The notes beneath the pieces are model-generated. The model saw only the letters and a program-made list of their open reading frames with translations, had not been told where the DNA came from and ran no database searches. Of a stretch of DNA of 64,000 bases, positions 34,446 to 45,440 are shown piece after piece. Origin of the DNA: Chaenocephalus aceratus (taxonomy: Eukaryota > Chordata > Actinopteri > Perciformes > Channichthyidae); contig CM043801.1 in the NCBI GenBank assembly GCA_023974075.1, positions 4,113,769 to 4,177,768 of the forward strand, given 5' to 3'. Within the stretch, counting starts at the first letter, position 1. Each line of letters starts with the position of its first letter. The translations under genes were made by a program, and so were the position numbers.

Positions 34446-35167
34446 GGTATAGGTAAGATGTTTGCTGCCTGCGATCTGCGATCTACGGAGGCCTGCTCCC
34501 ACCTGTAGAGTACGGCTGCACTGGAGAGGTTTTTACCCCAGAGTCGTCGCGGAGAGACGGAGTGGATCCACGCTTTGGGCTTGGCTTGCTTCCACCGGGC
34601 GTGTGCTGCTGTGCGGAGGAGGATTTTACCACGGCTGGGGCCTGCTTTCCACCTGTCCTGGTTCTGCTGAAGCCTGCTTTCACCCCGGGGATACCACGCT
34701 GCTGCTTTCGCCTGTCCTTTGCTGCTGTGCTGATTTTGCTCCAGGAACATCGCGGATACTGTGTGCTGGTTTGGGAAAATGGCCCATATCGGGATTCTGC
34801 TGTGCCTGTTAACTATTTTGGACTATGAGAAGATCTCTAGTCATTCTGAGGAGTCTACTGGATTCAGGTCTGTTCTGCCACCCGCAGTGGGCATCCCCTG
34901 CAAAGGTTCGGATGTGTTACACAAACAATTACCGGTTGCCTTGTCACAGTCAATCTGCTCGACAAAATATGTTTGTCTTTTTTGTTTTCCTGCGATGATG
35001 GTTCTTGAGGACTGCTTCTTAAGCTCTAATCACACTCTCGCAGACTTTTCCGGTGATTCTAAAGTAGATGACAATGTATGTGTGTCGCTTAAGAGGAAAA
35101 GATGCCTGTTTTGTTGTTGTTATTACTGTCAGGAAATGTACAACCTAACCTTGGTCCGCCCAGTAGT

Positions 35168-35394
35168 AATAATAATAATAATTAATAATAATTCCTTGTA
35201 TTTATTATAGCGCTTTTCCAGATGCTCAAAGCGCTTCACAAATACACATTACACATACATGCAATGGTCATGTACTGTGGACAATACCCACAGGAGCAAG
35301 TTCAGGTGAAGTGTCTTGCCCAAGGACACAACGGCTTTACAGACGCAGCAGCGGCGGGTTTCACCCCTTGATCTGATGATCATTGCACAGCGCA
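35168..35394 (-). mobile_element. SINE inserted in the LINE coding region
   Basis: Minus-strand retroposon with phrases GTGTCCTTGGGCAAGACAC and AAGCGCTTTGAGCATCTGG and an (ATT)n tail, of a type common in fish. It interrupts the LINE within an AGT/AAT-rich run, and the LINE resumes at 35395. Confidence 0.8.
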
Positions 35395-36596
35395 ATAGTA
35401 GTAGTCAGATCGCTACTCCTGCTGATTTTAAAGCTAGATCTGGGTTGGGTTTCATTCACTTGAATGTGCGCAGTCTGTTATGTAAACTAGATTTTGTCCG
35501 CATTTGGGCGAGCTCGACTGACGCTGATGTCATTGTTTTATCAGAAACATGGCTAAACAAATTTATTTTGGCCTCTGACATTGCCTTAAATGGTTATAAT
35601 GTGTATCGTTCCGACCGGCCTAATAAAGGTGGTGGCGTTGCCATTTATGTTAAGAATAAGTTCAGTGTAACCGCAGTAGTTTCCAAATCTATCAGTAAGC
35701 AATTTGAATTTTTAGCCTTAAATATAGAAGTGGCAAAGGGTCAACAGGTCATGGTGGTGGGCTGTTACAGACCCCCCTCAGCTGTCAAAGACTCCTTGTC
35801 TTCGCTAGCAAATCTTTTATCGCAACTAGACTACAAGGAAATAGTGCTACTTGGAGATTTTAACTGGGACTGGTTAACTGCAGTGTCAGAGGATTTTAAA
35901 AACCTTTGTATCTCTTTAAATGTTACTCAGATTGTTGACAGTCCTACTCGCCCTAATATTAAGTCCCCAAATAAATCCTCCCTAATTGATCTCATTCTAA
36001 CTAATATTCCCTATAAATACTCAGCTGTGGGAGTATTTGCGAATGATCTGAGTGATCACTGTGTTGTAGCCACAATTAAGGACACACAAGTCCAAAAGGT
36101 TAAACCTCGTATTATCATCAAGAGAGACATACAACATTTTGTGGAGCAGGGTTTTGTTCATGATCTGTTTGGGTTTGATTGGGGAAAAATCGATCTGTGT
36201 GCTGATGTAGAAACTGCATGGTCTTATTTTTATCTTGGTTTTATGGAAATTATAGATAGACATGCACCCCTGCGTACATTTAGGGTGAAGGAACGAGACA
36301 ATCCTTGGTTTTCTGCTGAATTATCTAGTCTCCTACATGAGAGAAACAAGGCCTGGGCAAAGGCTAGGAAAGCAGGCTCAGAGGTAGAATGGCTGCGTTT
36401 TAGGCAGCTAAGAAATAGCTTCACTTCACATGTCAAAAGTGCTAAATCTAAGTATTATCTGTCAGTAACCACAAAGAAGCTGAACAACCCAAGACAATTC
36501 TGGAAAGCCATAAAATCGATATCCACAGGTGATATCCGTAATGAGCTACCTCCGTGCCTTACCACAGCATCTGGCACTATAGGGCCACCATACTAA
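35316..36596 (+). CDS. LINE AP-like endonuclease (ORF2 N-terminal part)
   Basis: The open frame is 426 residues, but roughly the first 25 come from the SINE; LINE coding begins about 35395. Endonuclease landmarks in order are LNVRSLL (about residue 50), SETWLN (the catalytic glutamate), GGGVAIYV, GDFNWDW and SDHCVV, the final active-site SDH. The enzyme nicks target DNA to prime reverse transcription. After the endonuclease a linker with NPWFSAEL, RNKAWAKARK and NPRQFWKAIKS leads toward the reverse transcriptase, but the frame stops at 36596 and the reverse transcriptase continues in another frame. The catalytic residues look intact; the protein is not. Confidence 0.88.
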   Translation: MPKDTTALQTQQRRVSPLDLMIIAQRNSSSQIATPADFKARSGLGFIHLNVRSLLCKLDFVRIWASSTDADVIVLSETWLNKFILASDIALNGYNVYRSDRPNKGGGVAIYVKNKFSVTAVVSKSISKQFEFLALNIEVAKGQQVMVVGCYRPPSAVKDSLSSLANLLSQLDYKEIVLLGDFNWDWLTAVSEDFKNLCISLNVTQIVDSPTRPNIKSPNKSSLIDLILTNIPYKYSAVGVFANDLSDHCVVATIKDTQVQKVKPRIIIKRDIQHFVEQGFVHDLFGFDWGKIDLCADVETAWSYFYLGFMEIIDRHAPLRTFRVKERDNPWFSAELSSLLHERNKAWAKARKAGSEVEWLRFRQLRNSFTSHVKSAKSKYYLSVTTKKLNNPRQFWKAIKSISTGDIRNELPPCLTTASGTIGPPY

Positions 36597-36599
36597 ATT

Positions 36600-38307
36600 G
36601 TTTTATTGAGCATTTTGTGTCCTGTGGCTCTCTGTTTCATTCTGTTTCATTCTGTTTCTAATTCTGCTTCTGTGAACACCACAGTCGGTGACTAAGAACA
36701 ATGTGGTCTGGAAAACCCTTTCAGTTTTACTCCTTTTACTGTTGATGTTGTTCGTGAAGTCTTAACCAAGCTAGATCCTAAAAAGCCGTCTGGTCCGGAC
36801 AACGTAGAACCTTTCTTTTTAAAGATAGCTGCAGATTTTATTGCTCCACCTCTTACTACTCTTTTTAACCTCTCCCTCAGCTCGAACAAAATCCCAAAAG
36901 TATGGAAGTCAGCTTATGTCCTGCCACTACTAAAAGGAGGGGAGGCCAGCTTATTAAACAATTATAGACCCATCTCTAAATTGTCAGTTCTGGCCAAGGT
37001 TCTTGAACGCCTATTTAGTGAGCAGGTAAAGGTGTTTTTATGTAACATGATGTTACATCCTGTCTAAACATCAGTCAGGCTTCAGAAAGCAACATAGCAC
37101 CATCACTGCGACAATGAAAGTGGTGAATGATATTACGAGTATTTTAGATAATAAGCAGAGTTGTACAGCTCTATTTGTTGACCTATCCAAAGCTTTTGAT
37201 ACCGTCGATCATCGCATTTTGAAGCAGAGGCTGGTCAGTAGTGGCATATCCAGCCATGCAGTGGGGTGGTTTGTGAACTACCTCTCTGAAAGGTCCCAAT
37301 GTGTTCAGTTTGATGGGCTGTCTTCTGAGTGGTTAAACATCACTAATGGTGTTCCTCAAGGTTCAGTTTTAGGTCCGCTATTATTCTCTATCTATATTAA
37401 TAGTTTAGGTGAAAATGTCAAAGGAGCAACCTTACATTTTTATGCGGACGATACCGTTATGTACTGTGCAGGTCCCTCGATTAACGAGGCTGTTGGTAAA
37501 TTACAGGCTGTTTTTAACATTATTCAGGCTGTTTTTAACATTATTCAGGCTCAGCTCTCTGATGTGGATAAAACCAAGGCAATGCTCTTTTCTAAAGCTA
37601 AAGCTAAAAATACACTAGAGACTGCTTTGGATATTGTAACTACGCAAGGAATACAACTTGAAGTGGTTACCTGTTACAAATACTTGGGTATCTGGCTTGA
37701 TGACTGTCTCACTTTTAAATTTCATGTAAATAACCTGCTTAAAAAGCTGAGGGTTAGGCTAGGTTTCTTCTACAGAAATAAGTCCTGTTTCTCGCTTGAG
37801 GCCAGGAAAAGGCTAGTCACTGTGACCTTTTTACCTGTGCTGGACTATGGTGATCTGGTCTATATGAATGCACTTTCCAATTACCTGAGCAAGTTAGATG
37901 CTGCGTATCACAGTGCACTAAGATTTGTGACAAATTGTAAAGCGCTTACGCATCACTGTACCCTGTATGCCAAGGCGGTTTTGCCATCACTTACTGTACG
38001 GAGGCTCAGTCACTGGTACTTTTTCATTTACAAAGCCATGTTGGATAAACTACCATCTTATATCTGCTCCCTGATCTCTCGGCGAATTGAAAGTACGTAT
38101 TGCCTGAGATCGCATGCTGTGGTTTTATTACATGTGCCAAGTGCTAGGACTGTCTTAGGGAAGAAAGCTTTTAGATGTGCAGCTCCACTAACATGGAACA
38201 GTCTGCAAAAAGAACGGAAAATTACCAAGCTAGTACCACTACATGGTTTTAAAGCTCGGTTGCATGCTACAAAATCAGATGCTGTTGGTACCGGTACATG
38301 TGGATAG
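36600..38307 (+). pseudogene. LINE reverse transcriptase, frameshifted
   Basis: The reverse-transcriptase start (PKKPSGPDN, NNYRPISKLSVL) lies at about 36770-36990 in a frame containing a stop. The main frame 37114-38307 (397 residues) carries ALFVDLSKAFDTVDH, NGVPQGSVLGPLLF and the catalytic FYADD, then the C-terminal region ending near FKARLHA. A 21-bp tandem duplication at 37506-37547 repeats QAVFNII in frame, and a few residues expected before VDKTKAM appear lost. It should copy LINE RNA at the nicked target, but frameshifts near 36600 and 37060 separate it from the endonuclease. Its stop is followed by the normal 3' UTR. Confidence 0.88.
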
Positions 38308-38484
38308 ATATGTAAATTGTAATCCCTGTACATTTTGCTGTATGATGTCCTTTTGTTGTTCTGTTGTTTATGTTTTTACGTCTTCTTGTGGAACCTACTG
38401 CTGCAGGTCTCCCTTGAAAAAGAGATCATTGATCCCAATGAGATTTTACCAGGATAAATAAAGGTTTTGAATTGAATTGAAAGA

Positions 38485-39059
38485 TAGCTTCAACTGTATC
38501 TTGTGGTATGAAACATATAAACATTGTGTTGAACCTAAAAGTGTTTCACAAAGAAACCTCAGTGTGTGAAAGCACAGGGCTGAAATAACATGGGATGTTT
38601 TGCTTTTTCTTAATATAAGTCTTATATAAATCACTGATTACCATTACACATGCTCGTGTTGAATGGGTGATTGAGAGAGAGATGAGGAATTTAAAAGGAG
38701 TAAAAGAGACCTGTGGCTAGGGCTCTTACTTCTATGCTGCTCCATCGATCAGAAGACGGGAAGGAACATTAGAAACAAGGTTTACTGATAAAAGTATGTC
38801 TTTTCAACCCTGACTTCCAGAAATCACATTTATATGGGTTTAAATTAAAAAATGTACAAAGCAAATAAACTATGCAATACTGCAAAGAAAATATATTTGT
38901 TATAGGAAGATATGGTTAATTGTTAATAACCGGGTTATGTGTTAATTAACTGCAGACTTTTGATGCATCAGAGGAAAAGAGGGAAGAAGGCAAGAAGAAA
39001 AAAAGTAGACCTTCATGTTCTCTTCCTTCCTTCCTTAGTTCCCATTTCCTTATATGTTG
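38485..39059. other. Unassigned, possibly single-copy stretch
   Basis: No gene or element recognised; some purine-rich and AT-rich patches. Confidence 0.35.
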
Positions 39060-39249
39060 TATTAGCTAATAATCTAAACCTAAAAAGTAACTAGTAACAA
39101 AAGCTGTCGAATAGATGTAGTGAAGTAAAAAGTACAAAATTGGCTTCTAAAATATAGTCAAGTATAAAGTAGCATAAACTGATAATACTTACAAGTACCT
39201 CAACATTTACTAAAGTAAAAGTACAGCACTTTGTTACCATCCATCACTG
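39060..39249 (+). mobile_element. hAT MITE right part
   Basis: Contains repeated AAGTA/AGTACA words and ends GTTACCATCCATCACTG, like the right end of the GTAACT-type hAT MITE family also present at 44735-45440. The left end was not found. Confidence 0.6.
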
Positions 39250-39678
39250 CCTATGCTAAACATGGAATATGAGGCTAATCCTAGAGGGGGGGTTTAGAGC
39301 CTGTATACATATGCAGGAGAAGCCGCCTCCTGCCAGTCAGAGTGAAGACTCTGCTAAGACTCAGCTGACTGTCAATATTCCAGTGTTTCAGCAGAATGTT
39401 CCGGGTGCTTTTGGACAGGGTCAGGGCGGCTCATCATGTTTCTGAAGCCTCAGTAGAAAGCTAAAGGTTCACAGAGGGCTCGTAGAAAGACGGCTTCCTG
39501 CTCCTGGAAGTCAGCGGCTGACACGTAATGTGTGAGCTGTACACATGCCGCAGTTTTTGCGTGGCTGTGTCTTTAGTTGAAAGCCCAGTGGCAATCTGTC
39601 AAACGATCATACAATAAAGCCATAGAAAATAATATGATACAGTACAGTGGAAGGTCTCTGTGTTTCACTGAAGCTTGG

Positions 39679-39680
<2 letters not shown>
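39250..39680. other. Unassigned, with a fragment shared with 51617-51680
   Basis: About 39540-39600 (CACATGCCGCAGT, GCGTGGCTGTGTCTTTAG) recurs at 51617-51680 and 54250-54315, so a dispersed repeat lies here. The rest is unassigned. Confidence 0.5.

Positions 39681-39754
<74 letters not shown>
39681..39754. repeat. (GT)n microsatellite
   Basis: About 74 bp of GT repeat, followed by a short (GCGA)n. Confidence 0.97.
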
Positions 39755-39759
<5 letters not shown>

Positions 39760-39778
39760 AGCGAGCGAGCGAGACTCG

Positions 39779-39904
39779 CAGGGGCGGTTCTAGGAGGGGC
39801 GGGCAACAGGGCCAGTGCTCCCGTAACGCTGACCAGGGACCCCCATGTGGTTAGAATATTACAATTTATTGGAACTAAATCAAATCAGAGACCCGGATGT
39901 ACAG

Positions 39905-39906
<2 letters not shown>
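39779..39906 (+). mobile_element. hAT left-end fragment
   Basis: Begins CAGGGGCGGTTCTAGG, a common hAT start. It runs into the CT/GAA tract, and no right end is seen. Confidence 0.55.
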
Positions 39907-39935
<29 letters not shown>

Positions 39936-40150
39936 AGATCGAAGAAGAAGAAGAAGAAGAAGAAGAAGAAGAAGAAGAAGAAGAAGAAGAAGAAGAAGAA
40001 GAAGAAGAAGAAGAAGAAGGATGAGACCCTCTTTAATGGTCTCACATGCAGAGCACACAGCACACACAGTGACATGTGTTCTCTGCATTTAACCCATCCT
40101 AGTACCAGGAGTCTAGAACTAGGAGCAGTGGGCAGCTAGTGGACAGCGCC
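39907..40150 (-). mobile_element. Retroposon tail with long (TTC)n
   Basis: On the minus strand the segment 40150-40020 has CCTAG..CTAGGATGGGTTAAATGCAG-type sequence similar to the 3' part of the SINE at 60267-60495, followed by a (TTC)n tract (39941-40019) and a (GA)n/(CT)n tract (39907-39936). The Lys-, Arg- and Phe-rich frames here are repeat translation. Confidence 0.65.
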
Positions 40151-40395
40151 CGTATTATTTTCTTTTGTTCCTCATTTACCTTCCTTCCTTCTAACCCTCC
40201 TCTCTTCCTTTCTTTTTCCTTCCCATCCTTCCTTCATTTATTTCCTTCATCCTTGTTTATTTCCCCTTCCTCCTTTTTCTAATGTCCTTCCTTCCTTCCT
40301 CCATCCCTCCTTTTCATTTTCATCCCCTTCTTCCCTCCATTTCTTCCTCCTTTTAATCATTGCTCTTATCCACCTTCCTCCTTTACTTTATTCCT
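40151..40395. repeat. Pyrimidine tract (CCTT/CTTC-rich)
   Basis: Strong strand asymmetry of C and T with CCTTCCTT phrases. Low-complexity. Confidence 0.8.
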
Positions 40396-40420
40396 GCTGG
40401 AGAAACAATTTTAATCTAGT

Positions 40421-40724
40421 CAGAGGTTGCGCTCGATTTTTTCGCTGCCCGTCATTTTGACGGACAGGATCGTAACATCTCCGTCAAAATCCAGTGCCAC
40501 CCGTCGGCCTTTACTCAACTCTGACGAAGAGGGGGAGAGAGAGAGAGCACGCTCGTGAACTGTCAACCGGGCATGCATAACACCGGAGCCTCGCTGCGGG
40601 GAAACTTTGGCGCTATTCCGAGTTTGTTCTAATCTGTCAAAATGACGGACTGCTTTCATATTTTTCCGTCATTGTTAAAAAATATCCGTCAGAGACGGAA
40701 AATATTCGGTTAACGCGATCTATG
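40421..40724. mobile_element. Short hAT MITE (304 bp)
   Basis: Left end CAGAGGTTGCGCTCGA, right end reverse complemented CATAGATCGCGTTAACC. Interior has CCGTCATTTTGACGGA-type palindromes near both ends. Flanks AATCTAGT and ATCTAAGT look like a decayed 8-bp TSD. Related sequence occurs at 52080-52165 and 54712-54796. Confidence 0.7.
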
Positions 40725-40732
40725 ATCTAAGT

Positions 40733-41855
40733 TCACCCCTCGTGCAGCTTACTAAGGTTCAGGGTGAAGTCATGGCCTTCTCTGACTCCAGCTCCCCCTA
40801 GGGTTCCCAGAGGTCCCAGGCTATAGTAGGGTGTGTAACTCATTGAGGGTGTTATGGTCTGTCCTGGGAGGACGGGTCTCTGGGCTCTTTTAAGTTGTCA
40901 GAGCTTCTCACTCTAGCAGTAAGGGAGACCCTAGAAACCCTGAGAGGAAAACGTATTTCAGCTGCTTGTATCCACAATCTCATTCTTGCAGTCATTGGGT
41001 TGAAATTACTCTTTGGCCTTAAAATGTGTCCATGCTTCTATTTGGCATAATAAAACAGTGCATGGTAGAGTTATCAGAGTGGGACCAGGTCTCTGACAGG
41101 GCTCACTTAACTCCCGGTGAGACGATCTATGATTTGTTGTGGATACTAAACATTGCTTTCTTCTCTTCAGTCTTCAGAAGTCAGACGTTTGCCTGAACTT
41201 GGTGACTTTACATGACATGCATAACCTTCATGGTGAACCACACAAATTAGTATGACATCATGCAAAACACATTTTCTTTTCCTGTCATGAGACTCCCAGT
41301 AGGAGCATGACCTTGAACCTCGGACATCTGTACCAGCTGCACTTCCTGGCCTCTCCACCGCTCAGATACATTTATCCAGAACTTGGCCAAGTGCCCTCAA
41401 CTCCACTGGCCTGTATGACCACCAGAGTCAAAGTCAGGTCAATGTCAGCTGTTCTGCTTTCTCCATCTTTGGGGAAGTAGCTATATCATTAGCCAGCAGA
41501 GTGATTCACTGTAACCAGTTCAATTGAAACGATGCAGATGTGTGCAGTGTAAGGTTGACAGGCTCTAACCATAAAGAGCCAGACACTGACTTTAGATGTT
41601 GGCATTGAAAACAAAACCTGAACCGAAAAAGTAAAAGTTAGCATTACAAATAAACAAAGCTCCAAAATACCAATAATTGACAATTTATTGAAAATCCTGT
41701 TATTTACATTCCGGTGGTGTCGTAAATTCCCCTTGTTTTCCTTAATCTGCGTTATATTATTTATATTTTAATCAGGCACATCTAGGGACAGTTAAAGCAG
41801 CGCAGCTTGCGGGTCCTCGCTCTGTTTACACAATGGATGTATAATAAGAACGTTT
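40733..41855. other. Unassigned, possibly single-copy stretch
   Basis: No recognised gene or repeat. Short frames at 41167-41358 and 41489-41683 on the minus strand have no motif. Confidence 0.35.
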
Positions 41856-41856
41856 A

Positions 41857-42204
41857 CGGCCCGTCCACACAGCGGTTTTGGAAAAAGCTTGCCGGCGGGC
41901 ATGTCTGAAGGTCGACCAACAACCAATCACATGAATCTCCCGCCCCTGACACACAAGCAGCGGTTTGATTGGCTAGAGCTTGTACTGGCATATGATTTGA
42001 TTGGCTGACGCTTCCACCGAAAGCTTCAGAAGATTCAAAAGTTGAACATTGCTCAACTTTTGAATCCTGAGATGCATGAAAATCTCCGCTTTGCTTCCCA
42101 CAATGCAGTTCGGCGAAAAGTGAGGCAAAGTGACGTTACCCCATTCAAAGTGAATGTGCAGAAGCGTTGGAAGATTTTTTTAACGCTGCTGTGTGGACGT
42201 ACCG
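41857..42204. mobile_element. Harbinger-like MITE (348 bp)
   Basis: Ends CGGCCCGTCCACACAGC and, reverse complemented, CGGTACGTCCACACAGC. Internal block shared with 6972-7112 and 62322-62932. The flanking trinucleotides (TTA and TAT) do not match, so the TSD has decayed. Confidence 0.8.
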
Positions 42205-42586
42205 TATTTGTGCGTTCATGTCAGGACATTACATGCTGTCATATTATCATCATAGAGAATGCGTTCGTGAAGAATGTAAGCATATATGCAGATCTTTAAT
42301 GTTAGTAATGTTATAAGAAGTATGCATAATGTCCTGCTAAGTCAGTGTGTAAATACGTCTATTAATGTCCCGTTTTTGCTGCTATGTTGTTCATAAATGA
42401 AGCTAGCTAGTTAGCTAAGTTAAGCTATTCAGTGATACAGTGTATGGATGAGATGCTAACTTAGCCTGTATTAGCTATGTAGGTGTTTGCAATGAGTTTG
42501 CAATGTGTCTGATAGGTTTTAGCAACAATTAGTGTCGCTGTTGCTTATTATTAATAACCAGAGTCTGGTTAGTTATTGTAATCATT
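42205..42586. other. Unassigned non-coding stretch
   Basis: AT-rich, no feature recognised. Confidence 0.3.
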
Positions 42587-42796
42587 CAGGGTGTCCGCGG
42601 GGTCTTAAAAAGTATTAAAAGTTGATAAATCAATTTAGCGAAAATGAAGGCTATTAAAAAGTATTAAACGGAATTTTCCAAGGTATTACATTTTCTAGCT
42701 TGTTTTCAATAAGTATATAAATTGTCCAAAGAGCTTGTATTCTACAGTCTGCCTGAATGTAATCATTGCATAGGTGTAGTGTGATTCTGTGTAGTA

Positions 42797-43800
42797 TAGG
42801 GGTGTAACGGTATCCGTATTCGTCCCGTACCGTCACGGTTCGACGGTTCGGACGTCACGGTTCGGACGTCACGGTTCGGACGTCACGGTTCGGCACATGC
42901 AGTCACACGGCGAATACGCCTTTTTTTTTACGAGTGGGAAAAAAGTCTGTCCTTCAGGGTAGTATCCACTACACTATTTCTAATCCAGGGGGCGGTATTG
43001 CGCCTAAAAGCTGTTTGCCAGCCGCCCTTAAACAACAAATGAAGAACAAGAAGAAACACAACAACAAAACGAACTAAATACAAGAAGAAGAAAAGTTAGT
43101 ATGGTGAGTTCAGATAACACACAGGAGCTAGAACCCACCTGCTTCTTTTAAATCAGCTGTGTGGGAACATTTCGGGTTCCCTGCGGACTACAATAACGAT
43201 GAGGTGTGCGAGTGGTGGATCCGACGAGGACGGTGTGTCGGCGTTGTTCTACAGCGGTGCGGTATGCTAATGGGAACACACGCCAAAAATGCTAAATCAT
43301 ATCAGAACCCAGATTTGCCAATCGCCGGAGCCCGGCAAAAGACAACAGCAGTTCAACAGCTGATCCCCGCTGTTTTTAAGAAGCCAATAGATATGAGAGC
43401 CGTGAAACCAAAATAAATAACGGAAGCTTTTGGCATATGTTTTTCAACGACTTTGCGCTCTTGAAACACTTTCTTATTATTTATGATGTAAGACATTCTT
43501 TTTAGTTTTACAGCTTGATGAAACCTTTTTGTTTGACATCAGCCATTATAGATAATATGGCCATCTGAGTGTGTATGGTTTGTTTTTAACTGTTTAATAC
43601 AGTTAATTATTCAAAATGTCAGAGTTCCTTATTTTGAAACTGAAACTTGCACTACTGTTCAAAAATAAATAACAACAAACCTGGAATTATGCATTTGGGA
43701 CTTTTTTTTTGCTTTTTCTTGTTTCTTTTTCTACCGAACCGTGACCCCCCAAACCGAGGTACGAACCGAACCGTGACTTCTGTGAATCGTTACACCCCTA
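42797..43800. mobile_element. hAT element with BED-finger relic, 8-bp TSD
   Basis: Ends TAGGGGTGTAACG and CGTTACACCCCTA. Flanks GTGTAGTA (42789-42796) and GTGTAGTT (43801-43808). Just inside the left end, a 14-bp unit (CGGTTCGGACGTCA) is repeated three times (about 42851-42890). Confidence 0.92.
43155..43420 (+). pseudogene. BED zinc-finger hAT transposase fragment, frameshifted
   Basis: Reads AVWEHFGFPADYNNDE in one frame, then VDPTRTVCRRC and the phrase GNT in another, together the start of a ZBED-type BED finger. The histidine half is damaged, and an AQ-rich tail with QQLIPAVF follows. The role in an intact element is DNA binding at the ends; here at least one frameshift and missing ligands rule it out. 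Confidence 0.7.
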
Positions 43801-44734
43801 GTGTAGTTTATTTATGGCATCCCTTGGATTTGACGTCATCTGAACAGGACATCGCACGCTCACTGACTGCTGCTTGATAGCGCGCGAAGGTCCGTTTACG
43901 CCGGTTGTTTAACAACATCGTTATGGGGATGCTAAGTGCTAGCCACAAAGCCGCTGTGGGACGCAGACAGCAGGTCTCAATCGCGCATTTCTGCGAAACA
44001 TCACCGCCCCTATACCACCATCGCTGAAGCTACTACAGCCACCGCTTCATATAACATTACTGCTGACCTCCGAGTGACGCTCGTGAATTGTCAACGGGGG
44101 AGGGTAGTGTTTAAGTCCTGACTCTCATTATGGCCAATCCGTGCCTCCCCTGACTGCACGTCGCTGACACACACCGCTGAAGTGCAGACTCTCTGCAAGG
44201 AGAAGCAGCGTAGTCCGGGCGATGCTGCTCCCAGGGTTCATACACTTTTTCAACAATGATTTTCAATGACTTTTCCATGACTTCTCAGTGACCTTTACCT
44301 CATTTTCCATGACCAAAAAAAAATGACCACTGAACATGGTTTATTTGAACATGGAACAGGAAAATAACGTCTGCATATGAAACATGTAGTGCCTATCTAA
44401 AACAAATCAAATAGTAGGCTTACTAGCTTCTACACGCTAAAGCAACTGTCAGGGAGGCAAACTCATCAGGTATGAAAAAGGTGACAAGGATCCGAGCCCC
44501 CGACCCCACGGAATATCGGCTTTAAAATGAGGAACAGAGGATTTTAGCAGTCAGAACAACTAAAGCAGCAGGTAATAATAACAGAAACGCCAAAGAGTCA
44601 CATCTAATAGAAATATATAAGCATTTATTTTAATTGTGTAGCAGTCAGTTTATCATTTTGGCAGCACTGTTGAGCATTTTGAAAATGTATTTTCATGCCT
44701 CTGTGCAAGGCTTAGTCTTTCCATCTGTACAGCC

Positions 44735-45440
44735 ACTGGTGTAAAGTAACTAAGTTCATAAACTCAAGTACTATACTTGGGTACAATTTTGAGATACTTG
44801 TACTTTATTAAGTATTTCATTGTGTTGCTACTTTGTACTTTGTCTCCACTACATGTATTTAATCCCTTACAGATGTGGATGAATGATGTGAAATATAATC
44901 AAGTGTTGAATCAGACTTTAGTTCCACCTGGAGTGAATCCACCAGCTCCCCTGCAGTCTACAAAGTCATTCAGACTAGCTGTACCTTCACCAGCTTTGAA
45001 AACACTTTAATGATCAATCATTATAAAACATATCATATATATTATTCTGAAATGGACCAATGACTACTTTTACTGTCGCTACTTTCAGTAGATTTTGATG
45101 ATAATACTTTTCTACTTTTACTTGAGGAACATTTTTGAATGCAGGACTTTTACTGTAACAGAGTATTCCTACACTCTGGTACTTCTACTTTTAGTCAAGT
45201 ACAAGATCTGAGTACTTCTACTTTTACTCAAGTACAAGATCTGAGTACTTCTACTTTTACTACAAAATCTGAGTACTTCTACTTTTACTCAAGTACAAGA
45301 TCTGAGTACTTCTACTTTTACTCAAGAACAAGACCTGAGTACTTCTACTTTTATTAAGTACAATATCTGAGTACTTCTACTAAAGTACAATATCTGAGTA
45401 CTTCTACTTTTACTCTAGTACACTATCTATACTTATACCG
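44735..45440. mobile_element. GTAACT-type MITE, right side expanded
   Basis: Left side CACTGGTGTAAAGTAAC followed by CTCAAGTACT and TTGTACTTT phrases of a common fish hAT MITE. The right side has been replaced by a tandem array (45165-45430), so no clean right TIR remains. Confidence 0.6.
45165..45430. repeat. ~33-bp tandem array
   Basis: About seven imperfect copies containing GAGTACTTCTACTTTTACTC and AAGTACAAGATCT. Unit length varies by small deletions. The Tyr/Phe-rich frame at 45139-45357 is its translation. Confidence 0.88.

Larger units (their letters stand above)
34454..38484 (+). mobile_element. CR1/L2-group LINE, near full-length but broken
   Basis: Contains a GC-rich 5' region, the N-terminal coding start with a 2A-like phrase (35132-35158), a SINE insertion, an APE endonuclease, a reverse transcriptase and a 3' UTR ending with ATAAATAAAGG and TTGAATTGAATTGAA. 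The 5' limit is uncertain because a hAT element sits at 33546-34445. Other fragments of the family lie at 1303 and 7113. Confidence 0.9.

Noticed and set aside
36021..36436. Minus-strand frames opposite the LINE endonuclease
   Set aside because: Antisense shadows of a clearly recognised coding region.
39573..40139. Arg-, Lys-, Phe- and Leu-homopolymer proteins
   Set aside because: They translate the GT, CT and GAA/TTC tracts.
45139..45357. Tyr/Phe-rich repeat protein
   Set aside because: Translation of the 33-bp tandem array in the MITE.
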